A stretch of 64,000 nt of DNA from positions 43,322 to 107,321 of the forward strand of contig CANRWA010000004.1 of assembly GCA_947643415.1 (NCBI GenBank). Reading direction: 5' to 3'. A model generated the notes under the pieces. The model ran no database searches and had not been told where the DNA came from. It was given only the letters and a program-made list of their open reading frames with translations. The DNA comes from an uncultured Clostridia bacterium (GTDB lineage: Bacteria > Bacillota > Clostridia > Lachnospirales > Lachnospiraceae). Of this stretch, positions 45,606 through 56,352 are shown in pieces; positions within the stretch are counted from its first letter, which is position 1, and the number at the start of each line of letters is the position of its first letter. Both the position numbers and the translations under genes were made by a program.

Positions 45606-48600
45606 ATGAAACTCAAAACGATACAACAAAACTTAACAGATTCATTTGAATATTTTTCTGATAATATTGCTATATCTATTGGGAATAGATCCATCAGTTA
45701 TGGTGAATTGAAAGAAATGAGCGACCATATTGCTGAATATTTATCTGCACAAGGTGTCAGAGAAAATGATCATGTGGGAATTTTCTTGTCAGATCGAGAA
45801 AAAGTAATTGCTTCTATCATTGCAATTTTGAAACTGAAGGCAGTTTTCATACCATTAGATACGGAATATCCGGAGCAAAGGCTTGTAAAGATGATAAAAA
45901 TAAGTGACACACATTTTCTATTGACAAGTCATACTGCAAAATTTCAGGCAGCAGATAGCTGCAAGACTGTGTTCTGGGAAAATATCAATTTTGAGAAAAG
46001 CAATTTAAAACTGCCGGTAGTTGATTACAGTGTAGATGATAAGATATATATATATTTTACTTCAGGAGGTACAGGGAATCCGAATGCCGTGCTGGGACGA
46101 AACGGCTCTTTATCACAATTTGTGGAATGGGAGATTGAGACTTTTGCAGTGGATCAAGAGTATAAAATAAGTCAAGTTACTTTCTCTTCACATGATCCAT
46201 TTCTAAGAGAAATGTTTGTTGCACTATTTTCAGGAGCAACGTTATGTATTCCACCTGCTAAGGAAATTATATTATCTGGCATACATTTAATAAAATGGCT
46301 GGAAGATAATCAAATATCGCTATTTCATGTAACACCTAGTTTGTTTCAACTGGTAAATACCAAAGTTTTATCAGAAAGAAATTTCCCTGACCTAAAGTAT
46401 GTAATGCTGGCGGGAGAAAAAGTGGTTCCAAGCAGTCTGGCGAATTGGTACAGAATCTTTAATTGCCGCATCCAGTTGGTGAATCTTTATGGACCGACAG
46501 AAACAACCTTGGCAAAACTGTATTATCTCATTCAGCCAGAGGATGTAAATAGACGTATCATGCCAGTTGGAAAGCCTATAAGCGGTGCGACAGTATTTAT
46601 TGCAGATGATAATTTATCCCTTTGTGGAGTACATGAAAAAGGTGAGATTATGATACGGACTGCATATGATTCCTTTGGGTACTATAATAATCTGGAATTG
46701 ACTAATAGCAAATGGATAAAAAATCCTTATTTAGAGGATGAAAATGACAAAATATATCGCACAGGGGATTATGGGTGCTTGTTAGAAGATGGTAATATCG
46801 AATTTCATGGCAGAAAAGATAATCAAATCAAGTTGCGTGGGCAACGGATCGAATTGGATGAAATAGAGGCAGAAATAGCCACATATTCAGAAATATCTAA
46901 TTGTTGTGTAGTAGCGAAGCAACAAAGTGCACAAATGCAAAGCAATAAAAAGGTTGAAAAATGTATTGTTTGTGGTTTGCCAGCTAATTATCCAGGGGTG
47001 TCGTTGAATGAGCAGGGGGTGTGCAACGTCTGTGTTATGTATAATGATAATAAAGATGCTATAGATGGATATTTTAGAACATTAGATGATTTAAAGGCTC
47101 ACTTTACAAGAAAAAGAAAAGAAAAAGTATCGAAATACGATTGTATGCTATTGTTTAGTGGTGGGAAGGATAGTACATATGCCTTAATGGAATTAGTGGA
47201 TATGGGGCTAAATGTTCTGGCTTATTCATTTGATAATGGCTACATATCAAATACAGCAATGGAAAATATTAAGCGAATCACTGATGAATTAGATGTAGAT
47301 TTGTATGTCGATCACTATGATGATATGAATCACGTTTTTGCTGAGGGTCTAAAAAGAGAATGTAGTGTATGCAATGGTTGCTTTAAAGTATTACGAAACA
47401 GGAGCAGCCAGTTGGCATATGAAATGAAAATTAGTAGCATTGTAACAGGGTTTTCACGAGGACAGATATGTGAGCTGCGGCTAGAAGAGCCATATCAGCG
47501 TGGTATATTTCAAGTGGAGGAAATTGAAAAGCAAATATTAAATCAAAGAGAAATGTATCATACTAAAAATGACTATATTCTGAACTTTTTAGGGATAGAC
47601 AGAATGGTTAGACGTGATATGCTGGAAACTGTGGAATTGATAGATTTTTATCGGTATACGGATATAAAAAAAGATGAGATTGTAACAAAAATACAGAAAA
47701 ATTTATCAGAATGGAATCTGCCCACAGATACAGGATTCTGTTCAAGTAATTGTATGATTAATGATGTCGGCATTTATATGCAGAGGGAGAAATATGGATA
47801 TGATAATTATACCTGTTCGACATCCTGGGAGGTGCGTATAGGGCATATAAACAAACAGGAGATGAGTGATAAGGATGAAAATAATTTTGAGATTGAACGA
47901 ATACAATCAATTCTAAATAAAATCGGTTGTGAAACAGCGATTACAGATAAAACCAATGAAACAAGACTGATTGCATATTATACATCAAAAAATGATATTG
48001 ATGAGGAGTTATTGTGTAAGGAATTAAAAAGTGAACTGCCTGAATATATGCTGCCGTCCTGTTATGTAAAATTAGATTACATGCCGATGACGGCTAATGG
48101 AAAAATAGATAAAAATGCCCTTCCTTCTCCCGAACAGGTACAAAAAAAAGATATCATTGCTCCGCGCGATGCAGTTGAAGAAAAATTGCATGATATATGG
48201 TGTGAAATTCTGGGACTAGAAAAAATTAGTATTCATGATAGTTTTCTTAATATTGGAGGAAATTCCCTTAATGTGATGGCTCTAATTTCCCGTGTTTATT
48301 CTGAATTTGAGGTGGAACTAGTGTTGGCAGATTTATTTCAGGATGCAAGTATAGCGCAGATTGCAGATATTATTCGGAGAAACAAGCCACATGCCTATAG
48401 ACACATTAAACCGGCAGAAAAAATGGAGTACTATCCTGTCTCGTCTGTACAATATCGGATGTATACAATGGAGATGATGAAGCGAAGCGGTGTCTCATAC
48501 AATCTTCCTTTTGCTTTAATGATGGAAGGAAATATCAACATTAAGAAGATTGAGAGTGTTTTTCAGCAAATTGTAGAGCGACATGAAATTCTACGGACAA

Positions 48601-49706
48601 CTTTTCATATAAAGGATAATCGTGTTGTTCAAAAGGTTCATGATACATGGAAAGCCGAACTAGATTGTATAGAAATATCTGAGGATACAATTAAATATAA
48701 TATAGAAAAATTGATTCAGCCGTTTGTATTAGATAGCTTACCACTAATGCGAATTAAAATATTAAAAATAAAAAAAGATAAATATATTTTGTTTTTGGAC
48801 GCTCATCATGTTATAATGGATGGTGCTTCCTTCAATATTTTCATCTATGAGTTTAATTGCTTATATAATGGACAAAATCCGCCATTATTATTCTTACAAT
48901 ATAAGGATTATGCTGTCTGGCAGAATCAGTATTTGGTTTCAGAAGATATACGAAATAAGGAAAAGAGTTTGGTCGATTTATATAAAGATGCAGGACCATT
49001 CCTGAAGTTGCCTTATGATTATGAGAAAGTTAAGAAAAGCAGAGCACATGGTGATACACTTGATTTCTATTTTGACAATGAAATGACAAAGTGTATTGAA
49101 AAGATAGCGGAAGAAAATGATATGACTATCTTTATGCTGCTTTTCGCAACATATAATTTGTTTTTGTACCAATTGAGTGGTTGTGAGGATATTATAATAG
49201 GAGTACCTGTTTTGGGAAGACAACAAGTTGAACTTGAAAATATGTTAGGTGCATTTATTAATACAATAGCCGTAAGAAATCGGATTAATCCAATAATGTC
49301 ACTTAGTGATTATTTAAAAATAGTTCGGGAGAATATAATTAATCATCTTTCCTATCAGGATTACCCTATTGAAAGGCTGATGCAGCATCCAGATATAAAA
49401 AAGCAGTATAACTCAAAGTTGATTTATTCAACATTATTTACAATGCAGAATTTTAAAACAATTCCAAAGGCGGTTAATGATGTAAAGTTTACACCATATA
49501 AATATAATAGTAAGACGAATAAATTTGACTTAAGTCTATATGCAGAATACGAAGAGGACTCTTTGCATTTTTGGTTTGAATATGATACGAAATTATTTAG
49601 GCAGGAAACAATTGAACAGTATTCGAAACAGTATGCAGGCATTCTACATAGAGTACTTGATGACACATCAGCAGGCTTAGATTCTTTTATAAATACGAAT
49701 AAGTAA
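45606..49706 (+). CDS. NRPS with adenylation domain interrupted by zinc-ribbon/PP-loop ATP pyrophosphatase domain, then T-C
   Basis: 1,366 residues. Adenylation core about 1-440 (TSGGTGNPNAV near 151, with the usual PKG Lys replaced; SSHDPFLREMF near 195; NLYGPTETTLA near 293; GRKDNQIKLRGQRIEL near 402). Then an insertion of about 310 residues (445-755): CIVCG...CNVC zinc ribbon, PP-loop LLFSGGKDSTYAL near 515, CSVCNGC near 588 and VTGFSRGQICELRL near 612. The A domain resumes with PMTANGKIDKNALP near 825. Carrier domain NIGGNSLN near 881, then C domain (HHVIMDGAS near 1067). The insertion occupies the site where methyltransferases sit in known interrupted A domains. It resembles N-acetyl-sugar amidotransferase/AANH enzymes, suggesting amidine or thioamide-type chemistry. 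Code residues D-P-R-H-M-A-L-L-A: unassigned. Confidence 0.88.
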   Translation: MKLKTIQQNLTDSFEYFSDNIAISIGNRSISYGELKEMSDHIAEYLSAQGVRENDHVGIFLSDREKVIASIIAILKLKAVFIPLDTEYPEQRLVKMIKISDTHFLLTSHTAKFQAADSCKTVFWENINFEKSNLKLPVVDYSVDDKIYIYFTSGGTGNPNAVLGRNGSLSQFVEWEIETFAVDQEYKISQVTFSSHDPFLREMFVALFSGATLCIPPAKEIILSGIHLIKWLEDNQISLFHVTPSLFQLVNTKVLSERNFPDLKYVMLAGEKVVPSSLANWYRIFNCRIQLVNLYGPTETTLAKLYYLIQPEDVNRRIMPVGKPISGATVFIADDNLSLCGVHEKGEIMIRTAYDSFGYYNNLELTNSKWIKNPYLEDENDKIYRTGDYGCLLEDGNIEFHGRKDNQIKLRGQRIELDEIEAEIATYSEISNCCVVAKQQSAQMQSNKKVEKCIVCGLPANYPGVSLNEQGVCNVCVMYNDNKDAIDGYFRTLDDLKAHFTRKRKEKVSKYDCMLLFSGGKDSTYALMELVDMGLNVLAYSFDNGYISNTAMENIKRITDELDVDLYVDHYDDMNHVFAEGLKRECSVCNGCFKVLRNRSSQLAYEMKISSIVTGFSRGQICELRLEEPYQRGIFQVEEIEKQILNQREMYHTKNDYILNFLGIDRMVRRDMLETVELIDFYRYTDIKKDEIVTKIQKNLSEWNLPTDTGFCSSNCMINDVGIYMQREKYGYDNYTCSTSWEVRIGHINKQEMSDKDENNFEIERIQSILNKIGCETAITDKTNETRLIAYYTSKNDIDEELLCKELKSELPEYMLPSCYVKLDYMPMTANGKIDKNALPSPEQVQKKDIIAPRDAVEEKLHDIWCEILGLEKISIHDSFLNIGGNSLNVMALISRVYSEFEVELVLADLFQDASIAQIADIIRRNKPHAYRHIKPAEKMEYYPVSSVQYRMYTMEMMKRSGVSYNLPFALMMEGNINIKKIESVFQQIVERHEILRTTFHIKDNRVVQKVHDTWKAELDCIEISEDTIKYNIEKLIQPFVLDSLPLMRIKILKIKKDKYILFLDAHHVIMDGASFNIFIYEFNCLYNGQNPPLLFLQYKDYAVWQNQYLVSEDIRNKEKSLVDLYKDAGPFLKLPYDYEKVKKSRAHGDTLDFYFDNEMTKCIEKIAEENDMTIFMLLFATYNLFLYQLSGCEDIIIGVPVLGRQQVELENMLGAFINTIAVRNRINPIMSLSDYLKIVRENIINHLSYQDYPIERLMQHPDIKKQYNSKLIYSTLFTMQNFKTIPKAVNDVKFTPYKYNSKTNKFDLSLYAEYEEDSLHFWFEYDTKLFRQETIEQYSKQYAGILHRVLDDTSAGLDSFINTNK

Positions 49707-49748
49707 GGTGTATTATGATAGCATTTTATTGAGGAGGTGTAGAAAACG

Positions 49749-50726
49749 ATGATGCTTGCAATAAAACCTATTATTGAGCCGTATGGAGATTGTTTCGACA
49801 ACCTTATTCTAACTCTAAGTCATGCACAAAGTATAGAGTGTACATTGATGCATATAGAAGCATGGGGATTTACTTTTGAGCAGAAAAATTCTCATCTTTT
49901 AGGAGAAAGGATATATGCATTTAAAGGTAATGCCTATAGAATATTGGAAGAATGCCATGGAATTTCTGTACAGTTTGAATGTTGTTCAGATAAGAACTCT
50001 GCATATGACATCATTCGGAAAGAGCTTTTATCTGGTTATTCTGTAATGTTAGAAACAGATATGTACTATTTGCCATGGCAGACAGGCTTTCATAAAATAC
50101 ATAATCATCATTTTATATTGATTGTTGGAATGGAGAATGATGAATGGATTTGTCTTGAGACGAATCCATTAAATGAGAATCAGAGGTTTTCACTTCATGA
50201 ACTGGAAGATGGTCCTATATGCTTAGGGTGTATTCGCTTCAACTCTTCCAATATTCAAAATATAGATTGTCATGTTTTATTAAATCAAGTCTTACAGCGA
50301 ATTAATGGAAAAATTCCTTCTATTGACCGTTTTGGTGAAAATTATGGATTTGTTAATATGTTTGAAAAAATAAAGCAATGTGCAGAGACTATTCGTGATC
50401 AGTTGGACTTTGAAAAGGAAATGGAAGGTTATGGATATGAAAATATTAATATGGTTCCATTATTTTGGAGAATAAAAAGTATTGGCTGGTCTAGATTTCA
50501 GTTTGCAGAGGCGTTAGGGTACATGATAAAATTAGGGATTAATAATAATGGTGTTGTTGAATTGGTTAGAAATGCTGGTAATTCTTGGGATATGCTGGGA
50601 AACCGAATTTTAAAATATTTTATTGGAAACCGACCTGCGAATGTGAATGAAATAATATATGATAAGCTAATGTTTCTATGTGAAAAGGAGGAAATGATAG
50701 GGAAGCAAATTAGATTACTGGTTTAG
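49749..50726 (+). CDS. BtrH-like acyltransferase 1
   Basis: 325 residues; ATG at 49749 or 49752, with GAGGAGG upstream. The BtrH N-terminal-domain pattern is visible: GDCFDNLI near 13-20, LLSGYSVMLETDMYYLPW near 95-112, then HKIHNHHFILIVG with a Cys/His papain-like arrangement. BtrH transfers an acyl group from a carrier protein to an amine in butirosin biosynthesis. Since no thioesterase domain closes the assembly line, this enzyme may release the chain by aminolysis. It directly follows the last NRPS. Confidence 0.7.
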   Translation: MMLAIKPIIEPYGDCFDNLILTLSHAQSIECTLMHIEAWGFTFEQKNSHLLGERIYAFKGNAYRILEECHGISVQFECCSDKNSAYDIIRKELLSGYSVMLETDMYYLPWQTGFHKIHNHHFILIVGMENDEWICLETNPLNENQRFSLHELEDGPICLGCIRFNSSNIQNIDCHVLLNQVLQRINGKIPSIDRFGENYGFVNMFEKIKQCAETIRDQLDFEKEMEGYGYENINMVPLFWRIKSIGWSRFQFAEALGYMIKLGINNNGVVELVRNAGNSWDMLGNRILKYFIGNRPANVNEIIYDKLMFLCEKEEMIGKQIRLLV

Positions 50727-50738
50727 GAGGTAGTAAAT

Positions 50739-51659
50739 ATGAAGAGTGTGAAAGAACGTTATCAAAGTGCACTAGATGAATTTGTCAGTCAAGCTAAGGT
50801 GGATCGTTATGTTATTGCCGCTATTGTAGTAGGAAGTTATGCACAAGATGCTTTATGGGAAAAGTCCGATATAGATTTGGTCTTGATTGTTGATGATACC
50901 AAAAAACCCCTTCATTTTGAGTGCTATACAGTAGATGATATACAAATAAATACCTGGATCTATACGCGGCAACATTTTAAGCATGCATATGAAGCGATTC
51001 CGGGTAGCAATAATTTCCTGTCTTTCTTAACAAATGCGAATTTTTTGTTTTGTAAGGATTCTACGTTAGAAACCTATGTTAATGAGATGAATGTGCTTGA
51101 GGAAGAGCAAAAGAGTGGTTTGCTGTTAAACCAGGGGACCCTTGCTGTAGCACATTATGTAAAGTCTCAAAAATATATAATTGCTCAAAAAGATATGTAC
51201 AGTTGTTTTGTTGAATTACTCAGGCTGGCAGATATTTTAGCAAGAATTGAGATACTTTTACATGACCAGATTCCACAGAAGGATGTAATGAATGATGCTT
51301 TGCAATGGAATTTTGAATTATTTCATCAGCTAAGTATAAGTATGATAAATGAACCAAAAACGGAAAAACTTCTTTTGGACATTCTGAAAAGTTCATTCCA
51401 ATATATAAAGCTACATGAAAGGCAGTTATTTCAACCTATTTTAGAAATTTTATCAGAATTATCGGCGGAAGCTTCGTTATCGTATATTTATGAACAGATT
51501 TTAGGGGTATGTTATATAGAAAAAGATTTGTTTGTAGAGGCGATGGAATGGTTGGTGAATGAAGGTATTATAGAAAAATATGCTGCATCGGTACGAATTA
51601 CAACAAATAGTAAAATAATGGTAAATGAGGCTGCTTATAGTTATGAAGGAGGAGCGTGA
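50739..51659 (+). CDS. Nucleotidyltransferase-domain protein
   Basis: 306 residues; GGAGG before ATG. The minimal nucleotidyltransferase signature is VVGSYAQDALWEKSDIDLVLIVDD near 28-52, with two metal-binding Asp in SDIDL. The rest is helical (about 115-300), as in aminoglycoside adenylyltransferases. It could inactivate the product as self-resistance or adenylylate an intermediate. It lies beside the UvrA paralogue, supporting resistance, but this is inference. Confidence 0.68.
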   Translation: MKSVKERYQSALDEFVSQAKVDRYVIAAIVVGSYAQDALWEKSDIDLVLIVDDTKKPLHFECYTVDDIQINTWIYTRQHFKHAYEAIPGSNNFLSFLTNANFLFCKDSTLETYVNEMNVLEEEQKSGLLLNQGTLAVAHYVKSQKYIIAQKDMYSCFVELLRLADILARIEILLHDQIPQKDVMNDALQWNFELFHQLSISMINEPKTEKLLLDILKSSFQYIKLHERQLFQPILEILSELSAEASLSYIYEQILGVCYIEKDLFVEAMEWLVNEGIIEKYAASVRITTNSKIMVNEAAYSYEGGA

Positions 51660-51660
51660 G

Positions 51661-54528
51661 ATGATTCAGGAAATTCAAATTAAAGGAGCCAGACAAAATA
51701 ACTTAAAAAATTTTGATATAAATATTCCGAAAGATATGCTAACCGTAGTGACTGGAGTTAGTGGTTCTGGGAAATCTTCATTGGTATTTGACCTTCTTTA
51801 TAGCGAGGGACAACGGCGTTTTCTTAGTTCGTTGGACACATATGCAAGAAGCTTTACTTCTATGATGAAAAAACCAGATGTTGATTTTGTGTTTGGTCTT
51901 TCACCCGTGTTATCGGTTTCGCAAAAAAAAGGTATTCACAATCCCCGTTCTACGGTGGGAACGCTTACAGATATTTCTGATTATATGAGATTGTTATATT
52001 CATCTATTGCTACTGCGCAGTGTCCTTATTGTGAAAGTACATCTTCGGTAAAAAGTAATAGTCAAATTGCTGAACATATCTGCACATTGCCTAAAGGAAC
52101 AGTAGTGGAAATCTTTGCTCCCGTTATCCCTTTATTTGGTGAGAGCTATGCATATTTTTTGCGAGAAATTCGTAAAAAGGGAATTCGTCGGATGCGTATT
52201 GATGGAGATATCGTGGATATCAGTAAAAAAATTAAATTAGAGGATGAAAATAAGTATTCGTTTGAAGTTTTGGTCGATAGTTTTTGCGTATCAGATAATA
52301 TTTACAAGCAATTAACGAATTCTCTAGAGCATGGATTTATGATTGGAGAGGGATTTCTTTGTATTGATATTGCGGGGGAAAATGTGACGGAGAAGATTCG
52401 TGACGATTTCTATTCGTTTTTTTGCTGTGTAGAACATCATGTAATTGTAGGTCAACTTTTGCCGTATTATTTTACCCCAAATGAGTCAGACAGTGCATGT
52501 TATACTTGTAAGGGAACGGGGGTATATCGAATAGCAAAGCCTTGGCTTGTGGTAGATAATTGGAAAAAAAGTATTCGTAAGGGTGCTTTAACCAACACTT
52601 TTTTAAGTGTGAAGCATCCAGGTAAATATATGCTCTTGTATAGTTTGGCGGAACATTATGGTTTTGATTTAGATACTTCTTTTGAAGAGTTGCCACAGGA
52701 AGCACAAGACGTTATCTTTTATGGTACAGCGGGCAAAAAAATAAAAATGATAAAGCCGCCCGATGTAAAAAAGAGTATTCCGGATGAAGGTAAAATGAAA
52801 AGCTATGAAGGTATTCTGAACCAACTTAATACATCATATCGGCATGCTAGTAAAAATGGAGAATCGGAATATGCTGCAGATTTTATTTTTAAGAAGCATA
52901 TGGCTCAAACAGTTTGTCCTGAATGTAAAGGTGTAAAGCTAAAACCACAAAGGAAACTGATAAAAATTAATGGTAAAAATATACATGATTTAGGGGAGAT
53001 GCCGATTGATGAGTTGCTGGAATTTATGAAAAACATTGAATTGAATGAACAGCAAAAACAGGTAGGAAGTCAGATTTTAAAGGAGATTGTCGATCGTCTG
53101 GAATTGTTGGTTTCTGTTGGTGTTGAATATATAAATCTAAATCGGACATGCGATACATTATCTGGTGGGGAATTGCAGAGAATCAGATTAACAACACAAT
53201 TGAGTTCGGGCTTATCCGGAATGATATATATATTAGATGAACCAAGCATCGGACTTCATTCTAAAGACAGTAATAAAATTATTAACACCTTGAGACATTT
53301 GCAGCAGGCGGGCAATACTGTTATTGTTGTAGAGCATGATGCAGACACTATATTAAATGCCGATCATGTAATTGAGATTGGTCCGGGACCTGGTGAATAT
53401 GGTGGTGAGGTTGTTTTTCAGGGCGACTTGAAAAGCATGTTAAAATCTACAACATCAATTACAGGTGCATATCTAAGCGGGCGCAGTGAGATACCGATAC
53501 CAAGGGAGAGGAGAAAATCATCCATCGGAACACTTAAAATTGTTGGAGCAAGAGAAAACAATCTTAAAAATATTGATGTGGAGATTCCTCTGGGGATTTT
53601 TGTATGTGTGACAGGAGTATCTGGCTCAGGAAAAAGTAGCTTGATCAATGAAATATTGTACAAAAAACTCCGTCACATAATGTCAGATCCTCGTATCACT
53701 CCTGGAAAACATGATTTCTTAGAAGGCCATGAAAAAATTAGTAACGTAATTAATATAGACCAAAAACCAATTGGAAATAATGCAAGATCCAATCCTGCTA
53801 CATATGTCGGCTTTTTCAATCGAATTAGAGAACTATTTGCACAACAGGAAGAATCTCTTAGAAGAGGCTATGATCATACGTATTTTAGTTCTAATAATAT
53901 GTATGGACGTTGTGATGAATGTGCAGGGAATGGTATGATTCGTACAGAATTGAAGTTTATGCCTGATGTTGTGACAAGATGTAAGGCTTGTAGTGGAACT
54001 GGTTTCAGTGCAGAAGTTAGAGAGATTCAGTATCGTGGGAAAAATATTGCTGAAATTTTGAACCTTTCTGTGGAAGCTGCAATTGATTTTTTTTCGGATT
54101 ATCCATACATTTTGAACAAACTCAAAGTCATGGATGAGTTGGGGCTTGGGTATTTAAGGCTAGGTCAGTCGTCAAGTACGTTATCCGGTGGTGAAGCACA
54201 GAGAATTAAGTTAGCTACAGAGCTCAGCAAGGTAAAGAGAGGTGCTCACAACCTATATATTTTAGATGAACCTACAACGGGTTTACATATGGCGGATATA
54301 CAGAGACTTTTGGATTGTCTTAACAAACTGGTAGATTTGGGGCATACAGTTTTGGTCGTGGAACACAATCTTGAGATCGTGAAGTCAGCAGATTATATTA
54401 TTGACATTGGTCCAGGTGCGGGGAAACATGGGGGGTTATTGGTAGCGCAAGGAACCCCAGAGCAGGTATCACAGATTTCAGGTTCGTATACTGGTCAATT
54501 TTTAAAAAAGAAAATATTTAAAGAATAA
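51661..54528 (+). CDS. UvrA paralogue (drug-resistance type ABC excinuclease subunit)
   Basis: 955 residues from the ATG at 51661 (AAGGAGGAG upstream). Two ABC ATPase halves: Walker [10 protein letters not shown] near 34 and near 652, signatures [11 protein letters not shown] near 500 and [11 protein letters not shown] near 842, Walker [11 protein letters not shown] and [10 protein letters not shown]. Zinc-binding CxxC pairs are at CPYC, CYTC, CPEC and CDEC/CKAC. UvrA scans DNA for bulky lesions; UvrA-like paralogues inside natural-product clusters (DrrC in daunorubicin) protect the producer. Its presence suggests a DNA-binding or DNA-damaging product. The gene clearly belongs to the cluster by spacing and orientation. 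Confidence 0.88.
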   Translation: MIQEIQIKGARQNNLKNFDINIPKDMLTVVTGVSGSGKSSLVFDLLYSEGQRRFLSSLDTYARSFTSMMKKPDVDFVFGLSPVLSVSQKKGIHNPRSTVGTLTDISDYMRLLYSSIATAQCPYCESTSSVKSNSQIAEHICTLPKGTVVEIFAPVIPLFGESYAYFLREIRKKGIRRMRIDGDIVDISKKIKLEDENKYSFEVLVDSFCVSDNIYKQLTNSLEHGFMIGEGFLCIDIAGENVTEKIRDDFYSFFCCVEHHVIVGQLLPYYFTPNESDSACYTCKGTGVYRIAKPWLVVDNWKKSIRKGALTNTFLSVKHPGKYMLLYSLAEHYGFDLDTSFEELPQEAQDVIFYGTAGKKIKMIKPPDVKKSIPDEGKMKSYEGILNQLNTSYRHASKNGESEYAADFIFKKHMAQTVCPECKGVKLKPQRKLIKINGKNIHDLGEMPIDELLEFMKNIELNEQQKQVGSQILKEIVDRLELLVSVGVEYINLNRTCDTLSGGELQRIRLTTQLSSGLSGMIYILDEPSIGLHSKDSNKIINTLRHLQQAGNTVIVVEHDADTILNADHVIEIGPGPGEYGGEVVFQGDLKSMLKSTTSITGAYLSGRSEIPIPRERRKSSIGTLKIVGARENNLKNIDVEIPLGIFVCVTGVSGSGKSSLINEILYKKLRHIMSDPRITPGKHDFLEGHEKISNVINIDQKPIGNNARSNPATYVGFFNRIRELFAQQEESLRRGYDHTYFSSNNMYGRCDECAGNGMIRTELKFMPDVVTRCKACSGTGFSAEVREIQYRGKNIAEILNLSVEAAIDFFSDYPYILNKLKVMDELGLGYLRLGQSSSTLSGGEAQRIKLATELSKVKRGAHNLYILDEPTTGLHMADIQRLLDCLNKLVDLGHTVLVVEHNLEIVKSADYIIDIGPGAGKHGGLLVAQGTPEQVSQISGSYTGQFLKKKIFKE

Positions 54529-54544
54529 AGAAAGAAGGAATAAA

Positions 54545-54796
54545 ATGGAAAAGGAAAAAATTATTGAGAGGATAAAAGAATTAATTATTTCTGTCGCTGA
54601 TTTTGATTTATGTAAAGATGAAATTAGTTGTGAGACAGATGGAATTGCAAAACTAGGACTAAACTCTTTAGCGACAATTCGTCTTTGTGCAGCATTGGAA
54701 AGGGAATATAATGTCGAAATTGATTTAGAGGATAACGCGGAAATATTAGCATCAGTAAATAGTTTGGTTGACTATATTATAGAAAATCAGAGTTGA
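54545..54796 (+). CDS. Stand-alone acyl carrier protein
   Basis: 83 residues, phosphopantetheine site LGLNSLAT (Ser41), acidic helix ALEREYNVEIDLED. GAAGGA before ATG. It is followed 17 bp later by an AMP-forming ligase, so ligase and ACP likely form a loading pair for a fatty acid or other carboxylic acid. It may supply the acyl group for the N-acyl-D-Asn start or the acceptor for the terminal C domain. Confidence 0.88.
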   Translation: MEKEKIIERIKELIISVADFDLCKDEISCETDGIAKLGLNSLATIRLCAALEREYNVEIDLEDNAEILASVNSLVDYIIENQS

Positions 54797-54813
54797 GATT
54801 GGAGATGAAGAAT

Positions 54814-56289
54814 ATGCGAAGTGAGCGTTTAATTAAGATAGTAACTGACAGCTTTAAAAAATTTAGCAATCATATTTGTTTTAAGTATAAGGATCTGGAA
54901 TATACATATGCCGATATAGATGCACAAATCACTCAGTTATCAGATGCAATTGCTGGTTTGGACATTAAAATAGAGATGCCAATAGGATTGTACTTCAAAA
55001 ATGTACCAGAGTTTCCAATTGGTTATTATGCTTTAGTTAAACAGAATATTGTTGCGATGTTAGTCGATCATAGTCTAAAAAGGGAAGAATTGGAAGTAAT
55101 TGTGAAAAGTTGTCATTTGGCTGGTTTTCTGGTACATAAAGATGAAAAGTTATTATTTTCATTAAAAGACAAATTTGAAATTCAACTGGAGATTGGCAAT
55201 TTTGTACTTTTTTATACTGTTCAGGACAAATACAACATTTCCTATGTTCCAGAAAAACTTGATAATATAACATCATGCCGTTTCTCATCTGGAACAACAG
55301 GAGAGCCTAAATGTATGATGTATACACAAGATAATATTATTGCCGCAGCCACTAACTGGAAAAATACGATTGATTTGACGCAAAACGATAAAATATTATG
55401 TGTTGCCAATTATACTCATGGATTAGCATTTAATACTTCTTTGCTTGCTCCGATAATGGTTGGAGCGCAGGTACATCTAATTGATACAAAGATGCCCAGG
55501 CGCTTGGCTAAGTATATTCAGGACTTTAAAATTACTAAGTTTGTTGCGTTTCCAGTACTTTACCAATTGATGGCGGATGAGGAATTGAAATCGAAATATG
55601 ATTTGACATCTCTTAGAATATGTGTATCTTCGGGAACCGTTCTGCATGAGGAAATTAAGCAACGATTTCAAGCGAATTGTGGGATATTTATATCTGACTT
55701 ATATGGGGTTGCTGAAACAGGCTTGTGTATTTTAAACATGGATAATCGGAAAGATTCTATTGGAAAACCGATTCAAGGACCAGAGGTAGAGATTATAGAT
55801 GAGCAAGGGAACATCTTACCCTGCTGTCATCAGGGGCAAATCGCTATCAAGAGTGCTTCAATGGCACAGGGATATTACAATTATCCAGGGCTTTTTGAAA
55901 AGAATATATTAAATGGATATTACGTTTCAGGAGATATTGCGGTAAAGGATAGTGAAGGATACTTTACAATTAAAGGAAGAAATCAAGATTTTGTAAATGT
56001 TGCAGGAAAGAAAGTAGATCCTAAAGAGGTTGAGGAGGTTATTCTGCACTATTCACAAATTGAAGATGTTGCCGTTTATGGAGTTATGAGCAAAAAAACT
56101 AATATGGAAGTTTTATGCTGCGCAATTGTTTCTGACAACGACATAAATATTGAAGAACTTAAAATATTTTTGCAAGAAAAGTTATCATCTTATAAATTAC
56201 CTCAAAGAATCTATAAGTTTAACCAGTTACCAAGAAATGCTTCAGGGAAAGTCTTACGCCGCCAATTAATTGAAATGACGGAATGTTGA
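54814..56289 (+). CDS. AMP-dependent acyl-CoA/acyl-ACP ligase
   Basis: 491 residues from the ATG at 54814 (GGAG nine bases ahead; in-frame starts upstream overlap the ACP). Adenylate-forming motifs: RFSSGTTGEPKCMMYT near 161, YTHGLAFNTS near 205, DLYGVAETG near 298, YVSGDIAVKD near 372, GRNQDFVNVAGKKVDPKEVE near 389 and SGKVLRRQL at the end. Overall it is closer to acyl/aryl-acid ligases than to NRPS A domains, and it lacks an A-type NEYGPTE motif. It probably loads the preceding ACP. Confidence 0.85.
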   Translation: MRSERLIKIVTDSFKKFSNHICFKYKDLEYTYADIDAQITQLSDAIAGLDIKIEMPIGLYFKNVPEFPIGYYALVKQNIVAMLVDHSLKREELEVIVKSCHLAGFLVHKDEKLLFSLKDKFEIQLEIGNFVLFYTVQDKYNISYVPEKLDNITSCRFSSGTTGEPKCMMYTQDNIIAAATNWKNTIDLTQNDKILCVANYTHGLAFNTSLLAPIMVGAQVHLIDTKMPRRLAKYIQDFKITKFVAFPVLYQLMADEELKSKYDLTSLRICVSSGTVLHEEIKQRFQANCGIFISDLYGVAETGLCILNMDNRKDSIGKPIQGPEVEIIDEQGNILPCCHQGQIAIKSASMAQGYYNYPGLFEKNILNGYYVSGDIAVKDSEGYFTIKGRNQDFVNVAGKKVDPKEVEEVILHYSQIEDVAVYGVMSKKTNMEVLCCAIVSDNDINIEELKIFLQEKLSSYKLPQRIYKFNQLPRNASGKVLRRQLIEMTEC

Positions 56290-56352
56290 ATGAGTGTAGA
56301 CCGGTTTCACATATTATGTACCATTTGATAATGGATTAGAAGGGAGTATGGT

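Noticed and set aside
54814..56289. Serine-activating A domain for an aminomalonyl-ACP route
   Set aside because: The motifs fit acyl/aryl-acid ligases better than amino-acid A domains, and an FkbH gene points to the glyceryl route.
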